Shown piece by piece: positions 1 through 8,214 of a stretch of 64,000 nucleotides of DNA. The notes beneath the pieces are model-generated. The model was not told the origin of the DNA. It searched no databases and saw only the letters and a program-made list of their open reading frames with translations. The position numbers and the translations under genes were made by a program. Source of the DNA: an uncultured Clostridia bacterium (GTDB taxonomy: Bacteria > Bacillota > Clostridia > Oscillospirales > Acutalibacteraceae); assembly GCA_904399395.1 (NCBI GenBank), contig CAJFPJ010000003.1, positions 1 through 64,000 on the forward strand. Direction: 5' to 3'. Every line of letters starts with the position of its first letter. The first letter of the stretch is position 1.

Positions 1-199
1 GCTATACCCTTTTTGAGCCATCTGTTTTTTCACCATCACTCCATTTTAGGGATTGACTTCTAATAGTTAATCTTTCTGGTTGATTGTTGAAAACTTGAGA
101 TTCCTGCTGGGTAAGAGCTTAGAGAGTATTGTTCGAGAACAAGTATTGTTCTTTCCCAGCTGGTAAAGTATTTGGGGGGAGAGTGTGAGAAGGGGGAAA

Positions 200-240
200 A
201 GCAGAAAACCGCCCCGGCCTGCCAGCCGAAGCGGTTCTAA
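200..240 (-). terminator. possible intrinsic terminator
   Basis: On the minus strand an AACCGC...GCGGTT stem encloses an inner CGGC/GCCG stem, and it is followed by TTCTGCTTTTT. It would stop minus-strand transcription reading through from the tRNA genes. Confidence 0.4.
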
Positions 241-368
241 AAAAGGGCGCACTACCCCCTTGTATTTTGAGGGCTTGAAATTTGCCCGTTTGGGGTTTTC
301 GTCAATCTATCTATGAACCTGCCGGAAACTTCTACACTTCCGACAACGGGGAAAAAGGGTGTAAAACG

Positions 369-416
369 CAAAAAAGCGGGGCCCCCGACCTGAAAAATCA
401 GGTGAAAACTCCGCTT
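369..416 (-). terminator. possible intrinsic terminator
   Basis: On the minus strand AAGCGG (411-416) pairs with CCGCTT (374-379), enclosing an ACCTGA/TCAGGT hairpin, followed by a T run. It is the second of three stacked terminator-like structures after the tRNA pair. Confidence 0.4.
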
Positions 417-511
417 CGCTCTACAAATATCTCTTAAAACGGGGATGACAGTAATGGGATACCAATCCTTTTTTGAAACGAAAAAAAGCCCGCAAACCCG
501 CATGAATACTG

Positions 512-543
512 AAAAAATGTGCCCGACAGTAAAATCGGGCACA
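512..543 (-). terminator. intrinsic terminator after tRNA-Tyr
   Basis: A perfect 10-bp stem (ATGTGCCCGA with TCGGGCACAT, loop of 8) is followed on the minus strand by TTTTTTC. It begins 6 bases past the CCA of tRNA-Tyr, so it is the natural end of the tRNA transcript. Confidence 0.8.
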
Positions 544-548
544 TAATC

Positions 549-633
549 TGGTGGAGGAGGATGGATTCGGACCATCGAAGCGAAACGCAACAGATTTACA
601 GTCTGCCCCCTTTGGCCACTCGGGAACTCCTCC
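549..633 (-). tRNA. tRNA-Tyr (GTA)
   Basis: The cloverleaf reads on the minus strand with acceptor GGAGGAG/CTCCTCC, encoded ACCA 3' end, anticodon GTA in the loop CTGTAAA, and the long variable arm expected of bacterial tRNA-Tyr (85 bases including CCA). It lies 72 bases downstream of tRNA-Thr on the same strand, so the two are probably co-transcribed. Confidence 0.95.
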
Positions 634-705
634 AAATATATAAGGCTAAAAGCCTATTTATAGAACTTCCTCAGCAGATAAGCTGTGAAAGGAAGACTCA
701 CACTA

Positions 706-781
706 TGGAGCTGGTAGACGGACTCGAACCCCCGACCTGCTGATTACAAATCAGCTGCTCTACCAACTGAGCTACACCAGC
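706..781 (-). tRNA. tRNA-Thr (TGT)
   Basis: The minus-strand cloverleaf is 76 bases with encoded CCA. The acceptor is GCTGGTG/TACCAGC. The anticodon stem is GCTGA/TCAGC around the loop TTTGTAA, giving anticodon TGT. The T arm carries GTTCGAGTC. It is the first gene of a tRNA-Thr/tRNA-Tyr unit. Confidence 0.95.
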
Positions 782-822
782 ATACCTTCTCTGAGCTCCG
801 CATCACGGAGTCAACGGTAATC

Positions 823-851
823 ATTATACGGGAAAAAGAAATGTTTGTCAA
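823..851 (-). promoter_or_regulatory. consensus sigma-A promoter of the tRNA pair
   Basis: On the minus strand TTGACA (846-851) is separated by exactly 17 bases from TATAAT (823-828), ending about 40 bases before tRNA-Thr. Perfect consensus is typical for stable-RNA genes. Confidence 0.85.
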
Positions 852-972
852 CCTTTTTTTTAAATTTTCATCTCTACTTTTTCCAACACAAAAATCAAAA
901 ATAACCAGCGAACGCTGTCCTTTTGGACAGCGCCGCAAAAAAGTTGTTTGTCTCAATTGTGTAAGCGGAAGC

Positions 973-2154
973 TCAGGAGGACGGATTCTCCCATTTTTCC
1001 TTGGGGACATTCTTCTCCCGGAGACGTTTTTGAATAGCTTCCTTCATGAGCGCATGGAATACCGAACAGGCCGGAATAAAGAGCAACATACCAAAAATTC
1101 CCATGGCCGCTCCGCCCACTGTAACAGCAAAAAGCACCCAGAGAGGAGGCAAGCCAATAGAGGTTCCCATCACATGGGGATAGATAAAATTTCCTTCGAT
1201 CTGCTGCAGAACCTGAAACAGAATCACGAATATCACAGCCTGCATGGGATTCACCGTCAAAATCAGGAGGGCTCCCAGGACACAGGCGATAAAAGCACCC
1301 ACAATGGGAATCAACGCCAAGAACATAACCATTACACTGATCATCAGCGCATAGGGAAATTGGAATATGGAAAGCGTTACAAAGAACATAGAGCCCAAAA
1401 TAAACGCTTCCAGGCACTGGCCGGAAATAAATCTGGAAAACACGCGGTTGGAAAGAGTAAGAACGGACATAATGGTATCCGCTGCCTTTTCCGGAAGCCA
1501 AGCATAGAAGACCCGGCGCCCCTGGCCGCAGAGTTTTTCCTTTTGCAAAAGCATATACATAGCAAAAATAAATGAAAACACTGTGTTCATCATTCCGTTG
1601 GCCACGGAACCTGCGAACCCTATAGTGGAATTCACCACTCCGCCTGCACCGTTTTTTACAAATTCTACCCCCTGCTGAATGAGTGCCGACCAGTCGATTT
1701 TGATCTCGCTGATCTGCTTGACAATGTCTGGATACTTTTTCAGCATTTCTTCTGCCCATTTCTGGGTCTCCTGGAAAAATACCGGAATACTCTGCATAAG
1801 GTTTCCCAATGTCCGGCCCAGCTCAGGTCCTACGATAAAAATGGCAATAAGCAGGATGCCGATCACTACAAGGATGGCCAACAACAGGGAAACTGGACGC
1901 CGTATCATACGTATGATTTGATTGTCTCTCCCTTTTGGGCCCGGAAGCCTCACAAATAGCGCGTTTTCTATTGCCCGCATGGGAACATTTAGGATATACG
2001 CAATACAGATTCCAGCTAGAAGTGGCTGAATCATGCCGATGATCGTCCAAAAAATGGAAATTAAAATATCCAAATGCTGAAGCCCCACCAGCAATCCTAC
2101 TGTGAAGGTAATCAGCAGCATAATTTTTTTCATTGTCTGCCTGTTAAGTTCCAC
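973..2154 (-). CDS. AI-2E/PerM family membrane transporter
   Basis: This 393-residue polytopic membrane protein belongs by appearance to the AI-2E transporter (PerM/TqsA-like) family, which exports small molecules or ions; the substrate cannot be told from sequence. Hydrophobic segments occur near residues 10-30, 35-55, 65-90 and 150-170, with a C-terminal cluster of several helices between about 225 and 365, the usual family layout. I chose GTG at 2154 because AGGAGG lies 10 bases upstream of it; the upstream in-frame ATG at 2175 actually contains that ribosome site and has none of its own. It is a single gene downstream of degV on the same strand. Family assignment is firm, function is not. 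Confidence 0.85.
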   Translation of the reverse strand: MELNRQTMKKIMLLITFTVGLLVGLQHLDILISIFWTIIGMIQPLLAGICIAYILNVPMRAIENALFVRLPGPKGRDNQIIRMIRRPVSLLLAILVVIGILLIAIFIVGPELGRTLGNLMQSIPVFFQETQKWAEEMLKKYPDIVKQISEIKIDWSALIQQGVEFVKNGAGGVVNSTIGFAGSVANGMMNTVFSFIFAMYMLLQKEKLCGQGRRVFYAWLPEKAADTIMSVLTLSNRVFSRFISGQCLEAFILGSMFFVTLSIFQFPYALMISVMVMFLALIPIVGAFIACVLGALLILTVNPMQAVIFVILFQVLQQIEGNFIYPHVMGTSIGLPPLWVLFAVTVGGAAMGIFGMLLFIPACSVFHALMKEAIQKRLREKNVPKEKWENPSS

Positions 2155-2369
2155 TTGGTTTCCGCCTCCTTCCATCCGAAAAGGAAAATTTCACTTCCTG
2201 CGGATGCCTGCTGTTCCTATTTGGGCATATGTAATCCTCTCAATTAAAAAGAGACCGCCCATATATGCCTATTGTATGCTTTTTCGCTTCCGGTATCAAG
2301 TGCCCACAGGCAATGAAATTTCTCATCCGCAGCGATTTCTGCATCCTTTTTTCTGAAAGGAGCCATGGA

Positions 2370-3227
2370 TTATTTCGTCACAAACAGCACGCCTAGGGTT
2401 CCCGGCCCGCAGTGACAAGAAATCGTGCAGCTGGCCTGAGTGACAAAAATTTCCTTGAATGGCTGAAGCTTCGCCACCAGTCTCTTCACCAGCTGAATAT
2501 GGGCATCCGGGCAGCCGGAATGAGTGATAAAGACTCTGTCCAGGACAAGATCCTCACGCCCTTCAAGCTCATAGCGGACATATTCCTCCAGCACCTTTTC
2601 CATAGAACCCCTGTATTTTTTACCCACACACATTGCACCGTTTTTCGCATTTTGCACCAAAATAGAGGGTTTCAGATGAAGGAGATTGGCCCCAAAGGCC
2701 GCCACAGCCGAGCATCTTCCCCCCGCACGCATAAATTCCAGCGTATCCAGAACGAAGCTGGCACTTACCTTTTGAGAAAGTTTCTGGAGTTCTTTTTGAA
2801 TCGCAGGGGCCTCCACCCCCGCTTCAATCATTTCAGCGGCATGAATCACAAGCAACCCCGTTCCGGTGGAAAGGCTGCAGGAATCAACCGGGTACACATG
2901 CCCCAGCCTAGTTGCTGCGGCCACGCAATTTTGGTGGGCGCTGGATATGGCCGAACCCAGGTTCACATGGATCACATCGTATCCCTGTTCTACCCAGGGT
3001 CGGAAATATTCTTCATATTCCATCATCGTTATAGCCGAGGTTTTGGGAAGCTGGTGCTTTTCCCTCCAGGCTTTGTAGAGATCTTCGGGGCAGATGTCCT
3101 TCCCATCTATATACGAATTCTCTCCCAATAAAATATGAAATGGAAAGAAATGTACATGATACCGCTCCTTGAGGGTATCCCCCAGGTCACACGTGCTGTC
3201 CGCACTCAAAATGATTTTACGTTCCAT
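2370..3227 (-). CDS. DegV family fatty-acid-binding protein
   Basis: DegV proteins bind a fatty acid in a cleft between two domains. In Firmicutes, FakB-type members present it to the FakA kinase for incorporation into phospholipid. This 285-residue protein shows the family signatures: an N-terminal I-x-SADSTCDL, a TSAIT segment near residue 65 and the lipid-binding LGSAISSAHQN near 95. Length is normal. The ATG at 3227 follows a purine-rich site; upstream in-frame codons do not look like family sequence. plsC and a glycolipid glycosyltransferase are transcribed just upstream in the same direction, a fitting lipid context. No fakA homologue is in the window. Confidence 0.9.
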   Translation of the reverse strand: MERKIILSADSTCDLGDTLKERYHVHFFPFHILLGENSYIDGKDICPEDLYKAWREKHQLPKTSAITMMEYEEYFRPWVEQGYDVIHVNLGSAISSAHQNCVAAATRLGHVYPVDSCSLSTGTGLLVIHAAEMIEAGVEAPAIQKELQKLSQKVSASFVLDTLEFMRAGGRCSAVAAFGANLLHLKPSILVQNAKNGAMCVGKKYRGSMEKVLEEYVRYELEGREDLVLDRVFITHSGCPDAHIQLVKRLVAKLQPFKEIFVTQASCTISCHCGPGTLGVLFVTK

Positions 3228-3676
3228 TATAGCTTCCTTCCCTTTCCGCAGCCATAAACGTTTTCGTGCTTTATAAACAGGCCGTTTCCTCCCGTTCCGG
3301 ATACAGCATACCGTCTCCTTAAGCAAGCTCTATGCAAAATTCTCACCCGGATATACGCTTTTTCCTTTCTTTCACCGGCCATATTTTCTCTTCACTTTCC
3401 GGCTGCATATAATACACAATAGATTGTGGACGCCTGATCACAGGCAATTTTATGAAAATCAACACAAATGCTTTTTTGTGTACTTTAACCATACCACGGA
3501 TCGTACTATTTTTCCAGAAAAATTTGTAAATTTCCTTTCTTTTTCTATCTATTTTTTCTTTCAAAGTATTTATCACACAAGAAAAAGCGCAGGCTTTTTT
3601 ACAGCAACCTGCGCTTCCCTTCTCATCTAGGCATCTTCGTGAAATATCCTTCCTTCTGCCTTATTTGCAACCTAAC
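3228..3676. other. intergenic region between plsC and degV
   Basis: This AT-rich stretch holds the plsC terminator (3577-3616) and, nearer degV, two small dyads: CACAAT-AG-ATTGTG at 3415-3428 and GCCTG-ATCA-CAGGC at 3432-3445. They sit about 190-220 bases upstream of the degV start and could be operator sites. No protein gene is convincing here. Confidence 0.45.
3577..3616 (-). terminator. intrinsic terminator after plsC
   Basis: On the minus strand a 9-bp stem AAGCGCAGG/CCTGCGCTT with a 14-base loop is followed by TTTC and more T-rich sequence. It lies about 60 bases past the plsC stop. Confidence 0.65.
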
Positions 3677-4417
3677 TTATGTACCTATACTTTCTTCCAC
3701 ATTCTCCACCGGCAAAAACGCTTCTGCAGAAGTCTCCGGCTTTTGGGGGCCTCCCTTTTTCTGCATTTCTTCCATAATAGTACGAGTTCTTTGCGCCAAT
3801 TCTTTTGTTTTCTCCCTAATACTCCCATCGGCAATGGGATAAAGAGGGATTCCGATCTCCATAGTGAAGCACGGGCGCTTTTTGAAACGCCATATTCCTC
3901 TCTGGGGTCTTTCTGTCAGCACCAGAGGAACCACAGGCACGTCTGCACGCACAGCCACTGCAAAAGCTCCCTCGCGGAACTGCCTCAGATGATCACAGTA
4001 AGGCTCAATCATACCTTCAGGATATATACAGACAAGCCGACCACTTGCAGCTCCCTCACTGAGCTCAGAAAGAAACTTCCGCATACCGGAAAGCTCGGCC
4101 GGAACCGGCACGCTTCCCATCACACGGATCAGCGGCCCAACCACAGGAAGACGGAATAAATACGCCAGAGAGGTGAATACGGCTCGCCTGGGCAAAATGG
4201 AAAGCCCCACAAAGGTGCAGTCAAAATTGTGCACGTGGTTGCAGACGATCACAGCCCCATTACCTTTCAGTTCTTTTATATTCTTCGTTCCTTTTTTTCG
4301 AAAACCAAACCATACAAAATCAAACACCACCAAAAGAGGAACCGCTATGCAGTAGAAAAAAGCGTTGCTGAAAAAACGGAAGAGAGGATTTCTGGGAATA
4401 AGAGGCTTTTCCCTCAT
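3677..4417 (-). CDS. plsC: 1-acyl-sn-glycerol-3-phosphate acyltransferase (PlsC family)
   Basis: PlsC transfers an acyl group to lysophosphatidate at the membrane, giving phosphatidate. The 246-residue protein has the acyltransferase box NHVHNFD (H61, D66, the HxxxxD catalytic pair), an N-terminal hydrophobic anchor near residues 18-38, and the YPEGM motif near 135 that corresponds to the family EGT(R) block. The start ATG overlaps the stop of the upstream glycosyltransferase as ATGA, so the two are translationally coupled. Together they suggest glycerolipid and glycolipid production. Exact acceptor is inferred from family only. Confidence 0.87.
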   Translation of the reverse strand: MREKPLIPRNPLFRFFSNAFFYCIAVPLLVVFDFVWFGFRKKGTKNIKELKGNGAVIVCNHVHNFDCTFVGLSILPRRAVFTSLAYLFRLPVVGPLIRVMGSVPVPAELSGMRKFLSELSEGAASGRLVCIYPEGMIEPYCDHLRQFREGAFAVAVRADVPVVPLVLTERPQRGIWRFKKRPCFTMEIGIPLYPIADGSIREKTKELAQRTRTIMEEMQKKGGPQKPETSAEAFLPVENVEESIGT

Positions 4418-5547
4418 CCGTGATTCCTCCTTTTATAATCCCGTATCGTTTCCAAAAACATCCGTTCAGCTTCTTCCACAGAACGGGAAACACGATATTT
4501 TTCACCTTGTTGCGCATATTTTACAGACATCACGGCCTTACGCTCGGGATTTTCGATCCAATACTCTATCTTTCTGGCCAAATCATCCGGATCATCGGGC
4601 GCAAAAAGGCTCTCTTCACATAGGGCAAATTGTGTCGTGGCTGATTTGGGAGAATTGCAGATCACGGGCACCAACCCGCAGGCAAACGCCTCCATGCAAG
4701 AAATCGCCTCGATTTCAATATAGGAGGCATGAACATACAGATCGCAGGAACGAATCAGCCCGATCAGCTCCTCTTTGCTGTAAAAGCCGAATTCCGGCGG
4801 ATTCGGCAGTTTCTCTCCCTGCTTTACAAGAGCCTCCATGCAGGGACCCTTTCCCGCCAGATGCAACTGAATCTTATCGGCATATTTAGAACGCCGGACC
4901 GCTTCAATCAAAACTTTCTGGCGTTTTTCCGGCGACAGACGGCCTACCATCAGAATATGGATTTTTCCATCTTTTCTTTTCTGAGGCTTTTGGGCAGGGG
5001 TAAAATCATCATCCACTCCATTGCTAATCACATGCATCTTTGCCTTATAGCCATGCTTAATCAGCTGATTTGCAATAAATTTAGAGGGGCAGTGGATATG
5101 ATCGAAATACTTGTAAAAACTATACTTGAAATACGTGTAAATGCCGTTTGCCAGAGTCTCCCTGGGCATATGGCAAATATAAGTTATATTTTCCGGCTGG
5201 AGGTGAAAGGCCGCGCTCATGGGCACACCCATCTCCCGGCAGATCTTCATAGCTTTTTTCTCAAAAGGAAGCGGCAGAAGGAAATGAACCACATCTGCTC
5301 CTCGGAAGGCGCGGCGAAACAGCGCTTCATCGGGAACTGCAAAACCAAACCCCTGCTTGGCCGCCACTTTTGTAGCTATTGGATATTGCCCCGCCCGAGC
5401 CCGATATTCCGGCTCAGTCAGTTCCCCGCTGGCCAGCATATGAACATCGTGCCCTCTTTCACGGAGCATCTGATAAAACCGATGGGCGGTCATAGTTGTG
5501 CCGTTGTTCAGGCTTCCGTATTCATCGGTGACTAAAATAATTTTCAT
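4414..5547 (-). CDS. GT4-family glycosyltransferase, probably glycolipid synthase
   Basis: This 377-residue GT-B fold enzyme has an N-terminal MKIILVTDEYGS Rossmann start, a central VGRLSPEKR nucleotide-sugar donor segment near residue 215 and the E-x7-E-like EIEAISCMEAFACG retaining motif near 290. Similar Firmicute proteins make mono- or diglucosyl-diacylglycerol, and the coupling to plsC supports a membrane lipid acceptor. The ATG at 5547 has AAGGAAGG at good distance; the longer upstream frame has no site. A TATAAT at 5741-5746 (minus strand) with a weak -35 could drive the pair from a 200-base leader. The sugar and acceptor remain inference. Confidence 0.82.
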   Translation of the reverse strand: MKIILVTDEYGSLNNGTTMTAHRFYQMLRERGHDVHMLASGELTEPEYRARAGQYPIATKVAAKQGFGFAVPDEALFRRAFRGADVVHFLLPLPFEKKAMKICREMGVPMSAAFHLQPENITYICHMPRETLANGIYTYFKYSFYKYFDHIHCPSKFIANQLIKHGYKAKMHVISNGVDDDFTPAQKPQKRKDGKIHILMVGRLSPEKRQKVLIEAVRRSKYADKIQLHLAGKGPCMEALVKQGEKLPNPPEFGFYSKEELIGLIRSCDLYVHASYIEIEAISCMEAFACGLVPVICNSPKSATTQFALCEESLFAPDDPDDLARKIEYWIENPERKAVMSVKYAQQGEKYRVSRSVEEAERMFLETIRDYKRRNHG

Positions 5548-5882
5548 AAAACTGCCTTCCTTTTCGTATGTCCATAATCCTTCCTCAATCAAAATCATAT
5601 CTGCAGACAAGAGAGACAATCGGCAATAGTACAACTTTACAGAATCCTAATCCGTTTGTCAAATCCAAACCGATCAAAGCGCTCTCAGGCCTTTTCTTCA
5701 CCATTTCAGTAAAGTAAAATAGAAAACCGATTTCACACTCATTATACCTAGAGCCGTTTATTATTAATGTTTATAAAGAATAAATAATATAGGAAAATAT
5801 ACATAAAATTTATATTTTAAATTCTGCGATTTGTCCAGTGCGTAGATTCTACAATTTTTTCCCAAATTCCTTTGTGATTCTC
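5548..5882. other. AT-rich intergenic region
   Basis: No gene is seen. It contains the likely promoter region of the glycosyltransferase/plsC pair (minus strand TATAAT at 5741-5746) and AT-rich sequence (5755-5825) before the plus-strand sRNA promoter. Confidence 0.5.
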
Positions 5883-5911
5883 TTGACACTCTATGAACTG
5901 GGATTTATAAT
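5883..5911 (+). promoter_or_regulatory. perfect sigma-A promoter of candidate sRNA
   Basis: TTGACA (5883-5888) is 17 bases from TATAAT (5906-5911) on the plus strand. No plus-strand protein gene lies downstream; transcription would hit a strong terminator about 100 bases later. Confidence 0.85.
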
Positions 5912-5917
5912 ATAGCC

Positions 5918-6018
5918 ATGATACAGATTACAAGACTTGTGACAGGGATCTGTCACACCTTTTCAATACAACTCCTCCCCAAAAAGCAAAAGCCGGCGTA
6001 AGCCGGCTTTTGCTTTTT
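5918..6018 (+). ncRNA. candidate small regulatory RNA, about 100 nt
   Basis: The RNA is predicted from a perfect consensus promoter and a strong intrinsic terminator. From 5' to 3' it shows a small ACAAG/CTTGT dyad, a perfect 7-bp hairpin TGTGACA/TGTCACA (5938-5957), an unpaired pyrimidine-rich stretch containing ACTCCTCCCC (about 5971-5980) and the terminator. The C-rich stretch is complementary to Shine-Dalgarno sequences, a feature of several known Firmicute sRNAs. A leaderless 27-codon frame begins at the predicted first base (5918-6001) and could be an alternative product, although it has no ribosome site. The sRNA family is not recognised. Confidence 0.65.
5981..6018. terminator. strong bidirectional terminator
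   Basis: A 17-bp stem with inner AGCCGGC/GCCGGCT and loop GTAA is flanked by A run on the left and T run on the right. It ends the sRNA on the plus strand and hflX on the minus strand (stop at 6051). Confidence 0.9.
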
Positions 6019-6050
6019 ATATTACCTTCCGGCAGGCAAAAATGAGCGAG

Positions 6051-7301
6051 TCATAGCTCATATTCCCGCAGGCTACCCGCCAGCCTTTCTGCTACAGACA
6101 CCCGCATATGCAAGCCTTCCGGCAGATATTCTTCCTCTTCCACTCGTCCTTCCTTTCGAATACGGGCTGCCAGCCCACTTTGGGAAAAAGGAAGAAGAAT
6201 TTCCAGCTCCTTCATTTTTTCCGGTAAGCTCTCTTCAATAGCAGAAAGGAGATCATCTATTCCACGGCCGCTCAAAGCGCTGATCCGCACGGCTTTTCCG
6301 ATCATAGGCGCCTCCCAAAGTGCCGGGACCAAATCGCATTTGTTAAGCACAGAAATCACCGGCCTGTCACCACATCCCAGTTCCCCCAGAAGATTGCGGG
6401 TAACTTCCAGATGCACCTGCGCCTCTGGGCTGGAAGCATCACAAACGTTCAGGATCACATCCGCCAAAGCGGCCTGCTCCAAAGTGGAATGGAAGGCCTG
6501 CACCAAATGATGGGGCAATCTGCGCACCAACCCCACGGTATCGATCAGCATAACGCTTCTTCCACAAGGAAGCCGAAGAGCCCTGGCCGTGGGATCCAAC
6601 GTGGCGAAAAGCTTATTTTCTGCCAGAACGCCCGCCTGGGTGAGAAGATTCATCAAAGTGCTTTTTCCTGCATTGGTATATCCTACCAGGGCCACAGTGA
6701 TAACGCCGTCCTTTTTCCGGCGGGCGTTCTGCTGCTCCCTGTGCTTTTCCACAGTATTCAGCTTTTCTTTCAGAGCCTCTATTCTTCTGCGGATATGCCG
6801 CCTGTCCGTTTCCAGTTTCGTTTCGCCGGGGCCTCTTGTGCCAATGCCGCCTCCTAGGCGGGAAAGCTTCGTCCCCATGCCGGAAAGGCGCGGGAGAAGA
6901 TACCTAAGCTGGGCCAGCTCCACCTGCAGCCGTCCCTCCCGGCTTCTGGCCCGAGCAGCAAAAATATCCAGAATCAGCATGGTGCGGTCTATGGTGCGCA
7001 CATGGCTTGCAGCTTCGATATTGCGAATCTGGGTAGGCGTCAGTTCTCGGTCAAAAATCAGAAGATCCAGTTCATGGGCCTCACACATAGAGGCGATTTC
7101 CTCCATCATGCCGGATCCCACACAGGTGGCTGTATCCGGCGCCGGGCGCTTTTGGGTCACAGCTCCGAAGGGCACAGCCCCTGCACTGCGCACCAGTTCA
7201 TAAAGCTCTGCCAAAGAGGCCTCTGCGTCGTATTCTCCCGTATCCACCTCCACCAGCAGCGCCTTTTCCGGTTCCATTTTCATTTCTGTCAGTTCTGCCA
7301 T
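6051..7301 (-). CDS. hflX: GTPase HflX
   Basis: HflX is a ribosome-associated GTPase that binds the 50S subunit and can split stalled or hibernating ribosomes. The 416-residue protein has the N-terminal HflX domain with the conserved GGGIGTRGPGETKLE linker motif, a coiled segment, then the G domain with Walker A GYTNAGKST, G3 DTVGLVR (D-x2-G), and NKCD for guanine binding. I take ATG at 7301, preceded by AGGAGG at 5 bases, over an in-frame GTG 15 bases earlier that overlaps the site. A promoter is seen upstream. It is a single gene with its own terminator. Confidence 0.95.
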   Translation of the reverse strand: MAELTEMKMEPEKALLVEVDTGEYDAEASLAELYELVRSAGAVPFGAVTQKRPAPDTATCVGSGMMEEIASMCEAHELDLLIFDRELTPTQIRNIEAASHVRTIDRTMLILDIFAARARSREGRLQVELAQLRYLLPRLSGMGTKLSRLGGGIGTRGPGETKLETDRRHIRRRIEALKEKLNTVEKHREQQNARRKKDGVITVALVGYTNAGKSTLMNLLTQAGVLAENKLFATLDPTARALRLPCGRSVMLIDTVGLVRRLPHHLVQAFHSTLEQAALADVILNVCDASSPEAQVHLEVTRNLLGELGCGDRPVISVLNKCDLVPALWEAPMIGKAVRISALSGRGIDDLLSAIEESLPEKMKELEILLPFSQSGLAARIRKEGRVEEEEYLPEGLHMRVSVAERLAGSLREYEL

Positions 7302-7462
7302 AGATGCCTCCTGCACGCTTGTACATATTTATGCTATAAATGCAGTGTTTATGCGTATGCGAGGGATGTATCCCTTTTTACATATGCACGTTTTCCTACT
7401 CTCTGATTTTCGGTATGGTCACTTTTCGGCATACCGAACGGCCTTCTGTATCTTCTTTTTAC

Positions 7463-7491
7463 ATTATACCCGGCCAGAGCTTGGAATACAA
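7463..7491 (-). promoter_or_regulatory. sigma-A promoter of hflX
   Basis: On the minus strand TTGTAT (7486-7491), 17 bases, TATAAT (7463-7468). It lies about 160 bases upstream of the hflX start. Confidence 0.7.
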
Positions 7492-7504
7492 GCAAGTCTC
7501 CCTG

Positions 7505-7562
7505 CCACAAAAACTCCCCTGTTTCCCAACGTCCCTCCATGTGAGAGAGCGGAAACAGGGGA
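7505..7562 (-). terminator. terminator at the 3' end of the phage-like block
   Basis: A perfect 12-bp stem TCCCCTGTTTCC/GGAAACAGGGGA with a 24-base loop is followed on the minus strand by GTTTTTG. It lies about 90 bases after the last phage-type gene. Confidence 0.6.
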
Positions 7563-7649
7563 TACTACAATGCTGCTGCCTTTAAACCTCTTTTCGTTTA
7601 GCTGAAGATACTTATTTCTTTTTATAAGAGAAAATTTTTCCTCATGCCT

Positions 7650-8111
7650 TTACCGGAGAGCGGCCCAAAAGTACACGCTTCCCGCCTGATTAAGGCAGAT
7701 TTTCTGGCCGCCCGCCGGAGGTTCCGACTGGGACTGCGCAATAGACAGAGTCTGCCCGCTGAGGCTCACTCCCGCCGTCCCGTTGGAAGGTGCTGCCAGG
7801 CCTGCATGAATCTCTGTGACAGCCCCCGAAAGAGAAATCGGAGCCGCCGAACTTTGAGCTATAATCACAATCTTTGGAACAAAAGGCAGCAAAATCTGCT
7901 GCTCGGCCTCTCCGTCCCCTTCATAGGTTCCCGCTGCAGAGCCCGCAAGATATTTTCGCTCTTCGTTTGTAAGATGAAGGCTTTGATCAGAAAAATGGCC
8001 GGAAAGCAAGGTGTCCAGAAGGGTGTTATCTCCACAAAAGTCCTCTCGCGCCGGTTTATCCTGAGCCTTCCAATTGTTCAGCCCCAAGGACGTTTTCTCA
8101 CTGGATGGCAA
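7650..8111 (-). CDS. short phage tail-fibre/collar-like protein
   Basis: The 153-residue product starts with LGLNNWKAQDKPAREDF, close to the N terminus that attaches PBSX-type and Clostridium phage tail fibres to the baseplate, followed by a small beta-rich, Ser/Gly/Ala-rich C-terminal part. It is much shorter than a receptor-binding fibre and lacks collagen-like repeats. The start is TTG at 8111 with AGGAGG 7-8 bases upstream. It is the last gene of the block and follows the DUF2313 gene after a 96-base gap containing a hairpin. Confidence 0.6.
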   Translation of the reverse strand: MPSSEKTSLGLNNWKAQDKPAREDFCGDNTLLDTLLSGHFSDQSLHLTNEERKYLAGSAAGTYEGDGEAEQQILLPFVPKIVIIAQSSAAPISLSGAVTEIHAGLAAPSNGTAGVSLSGQTLSIAQSQSEPPAGGQKICLNQAGSVYFWAALR

Positions 8112-8186
8112 TCTTCTCCCTCCTTTTTAGAGTCAATCTCTCCGTATATTCTCAAATATACTCTCTATCCACGTTTATACACTTCG

Positions 8187-8214
8187 CCGGGCTTTACGCC
8201 CGGATTTTTATTTT
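8187..8214 (+). terminator. plus-strand terminator inside the phage block
   Basis: CCGGGC-TTTAC-GCCCGG followed by ATTTTTATTTTA reads as an intrinsic terminator on the plus strand, opposite to the genes. On the minus strand the same hairpin lacks a T run and would only punctuate the message between the DUF2313 and fibre genes. Confidence 0.5.

Larger units (their letters stand above)
1..511. other. gene-free stretch downstream of tRNA genes
   Basis: I see no convincing protein gene here. Read on the minus strand (downstream of tRNA-Tyr) it holds several hairpins followed by T runs, listed separately. Open frames exist but they lack ribosome sites and family motifs. Sequence downstream of tRNA 3' ends is a common place for element insertion and decay, so this may be an old element end, but no attachment repeat of the tRNA 3' end was found within the window. 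Confidence 0.5.
7302..7649. other. intergenic region with hflX promoter and phage-block terminator
   Basis: No gene is seen. From the phage side it contains a terminator (7505-7562) and then the hflX promoter (7463-7491). The hflX leader of about 155 bases includes an 8-bp hairpin TCGGTATG/CATACCGA (7410-7437). Confidence 0.6.

Noticed and set aside
914..931. GCTGTCC/GGACAGC hairpin after the AI-2E gene as a terminator
   Set aside because: No T run follows closely on either strand, so I do not call it a terminator.
841..1575. Long plus-strand frame opposite the AI-2E transporter gene
   Set aside because: Its sequence has no family pattern and lies fully opposite a clear membrane protein gene.
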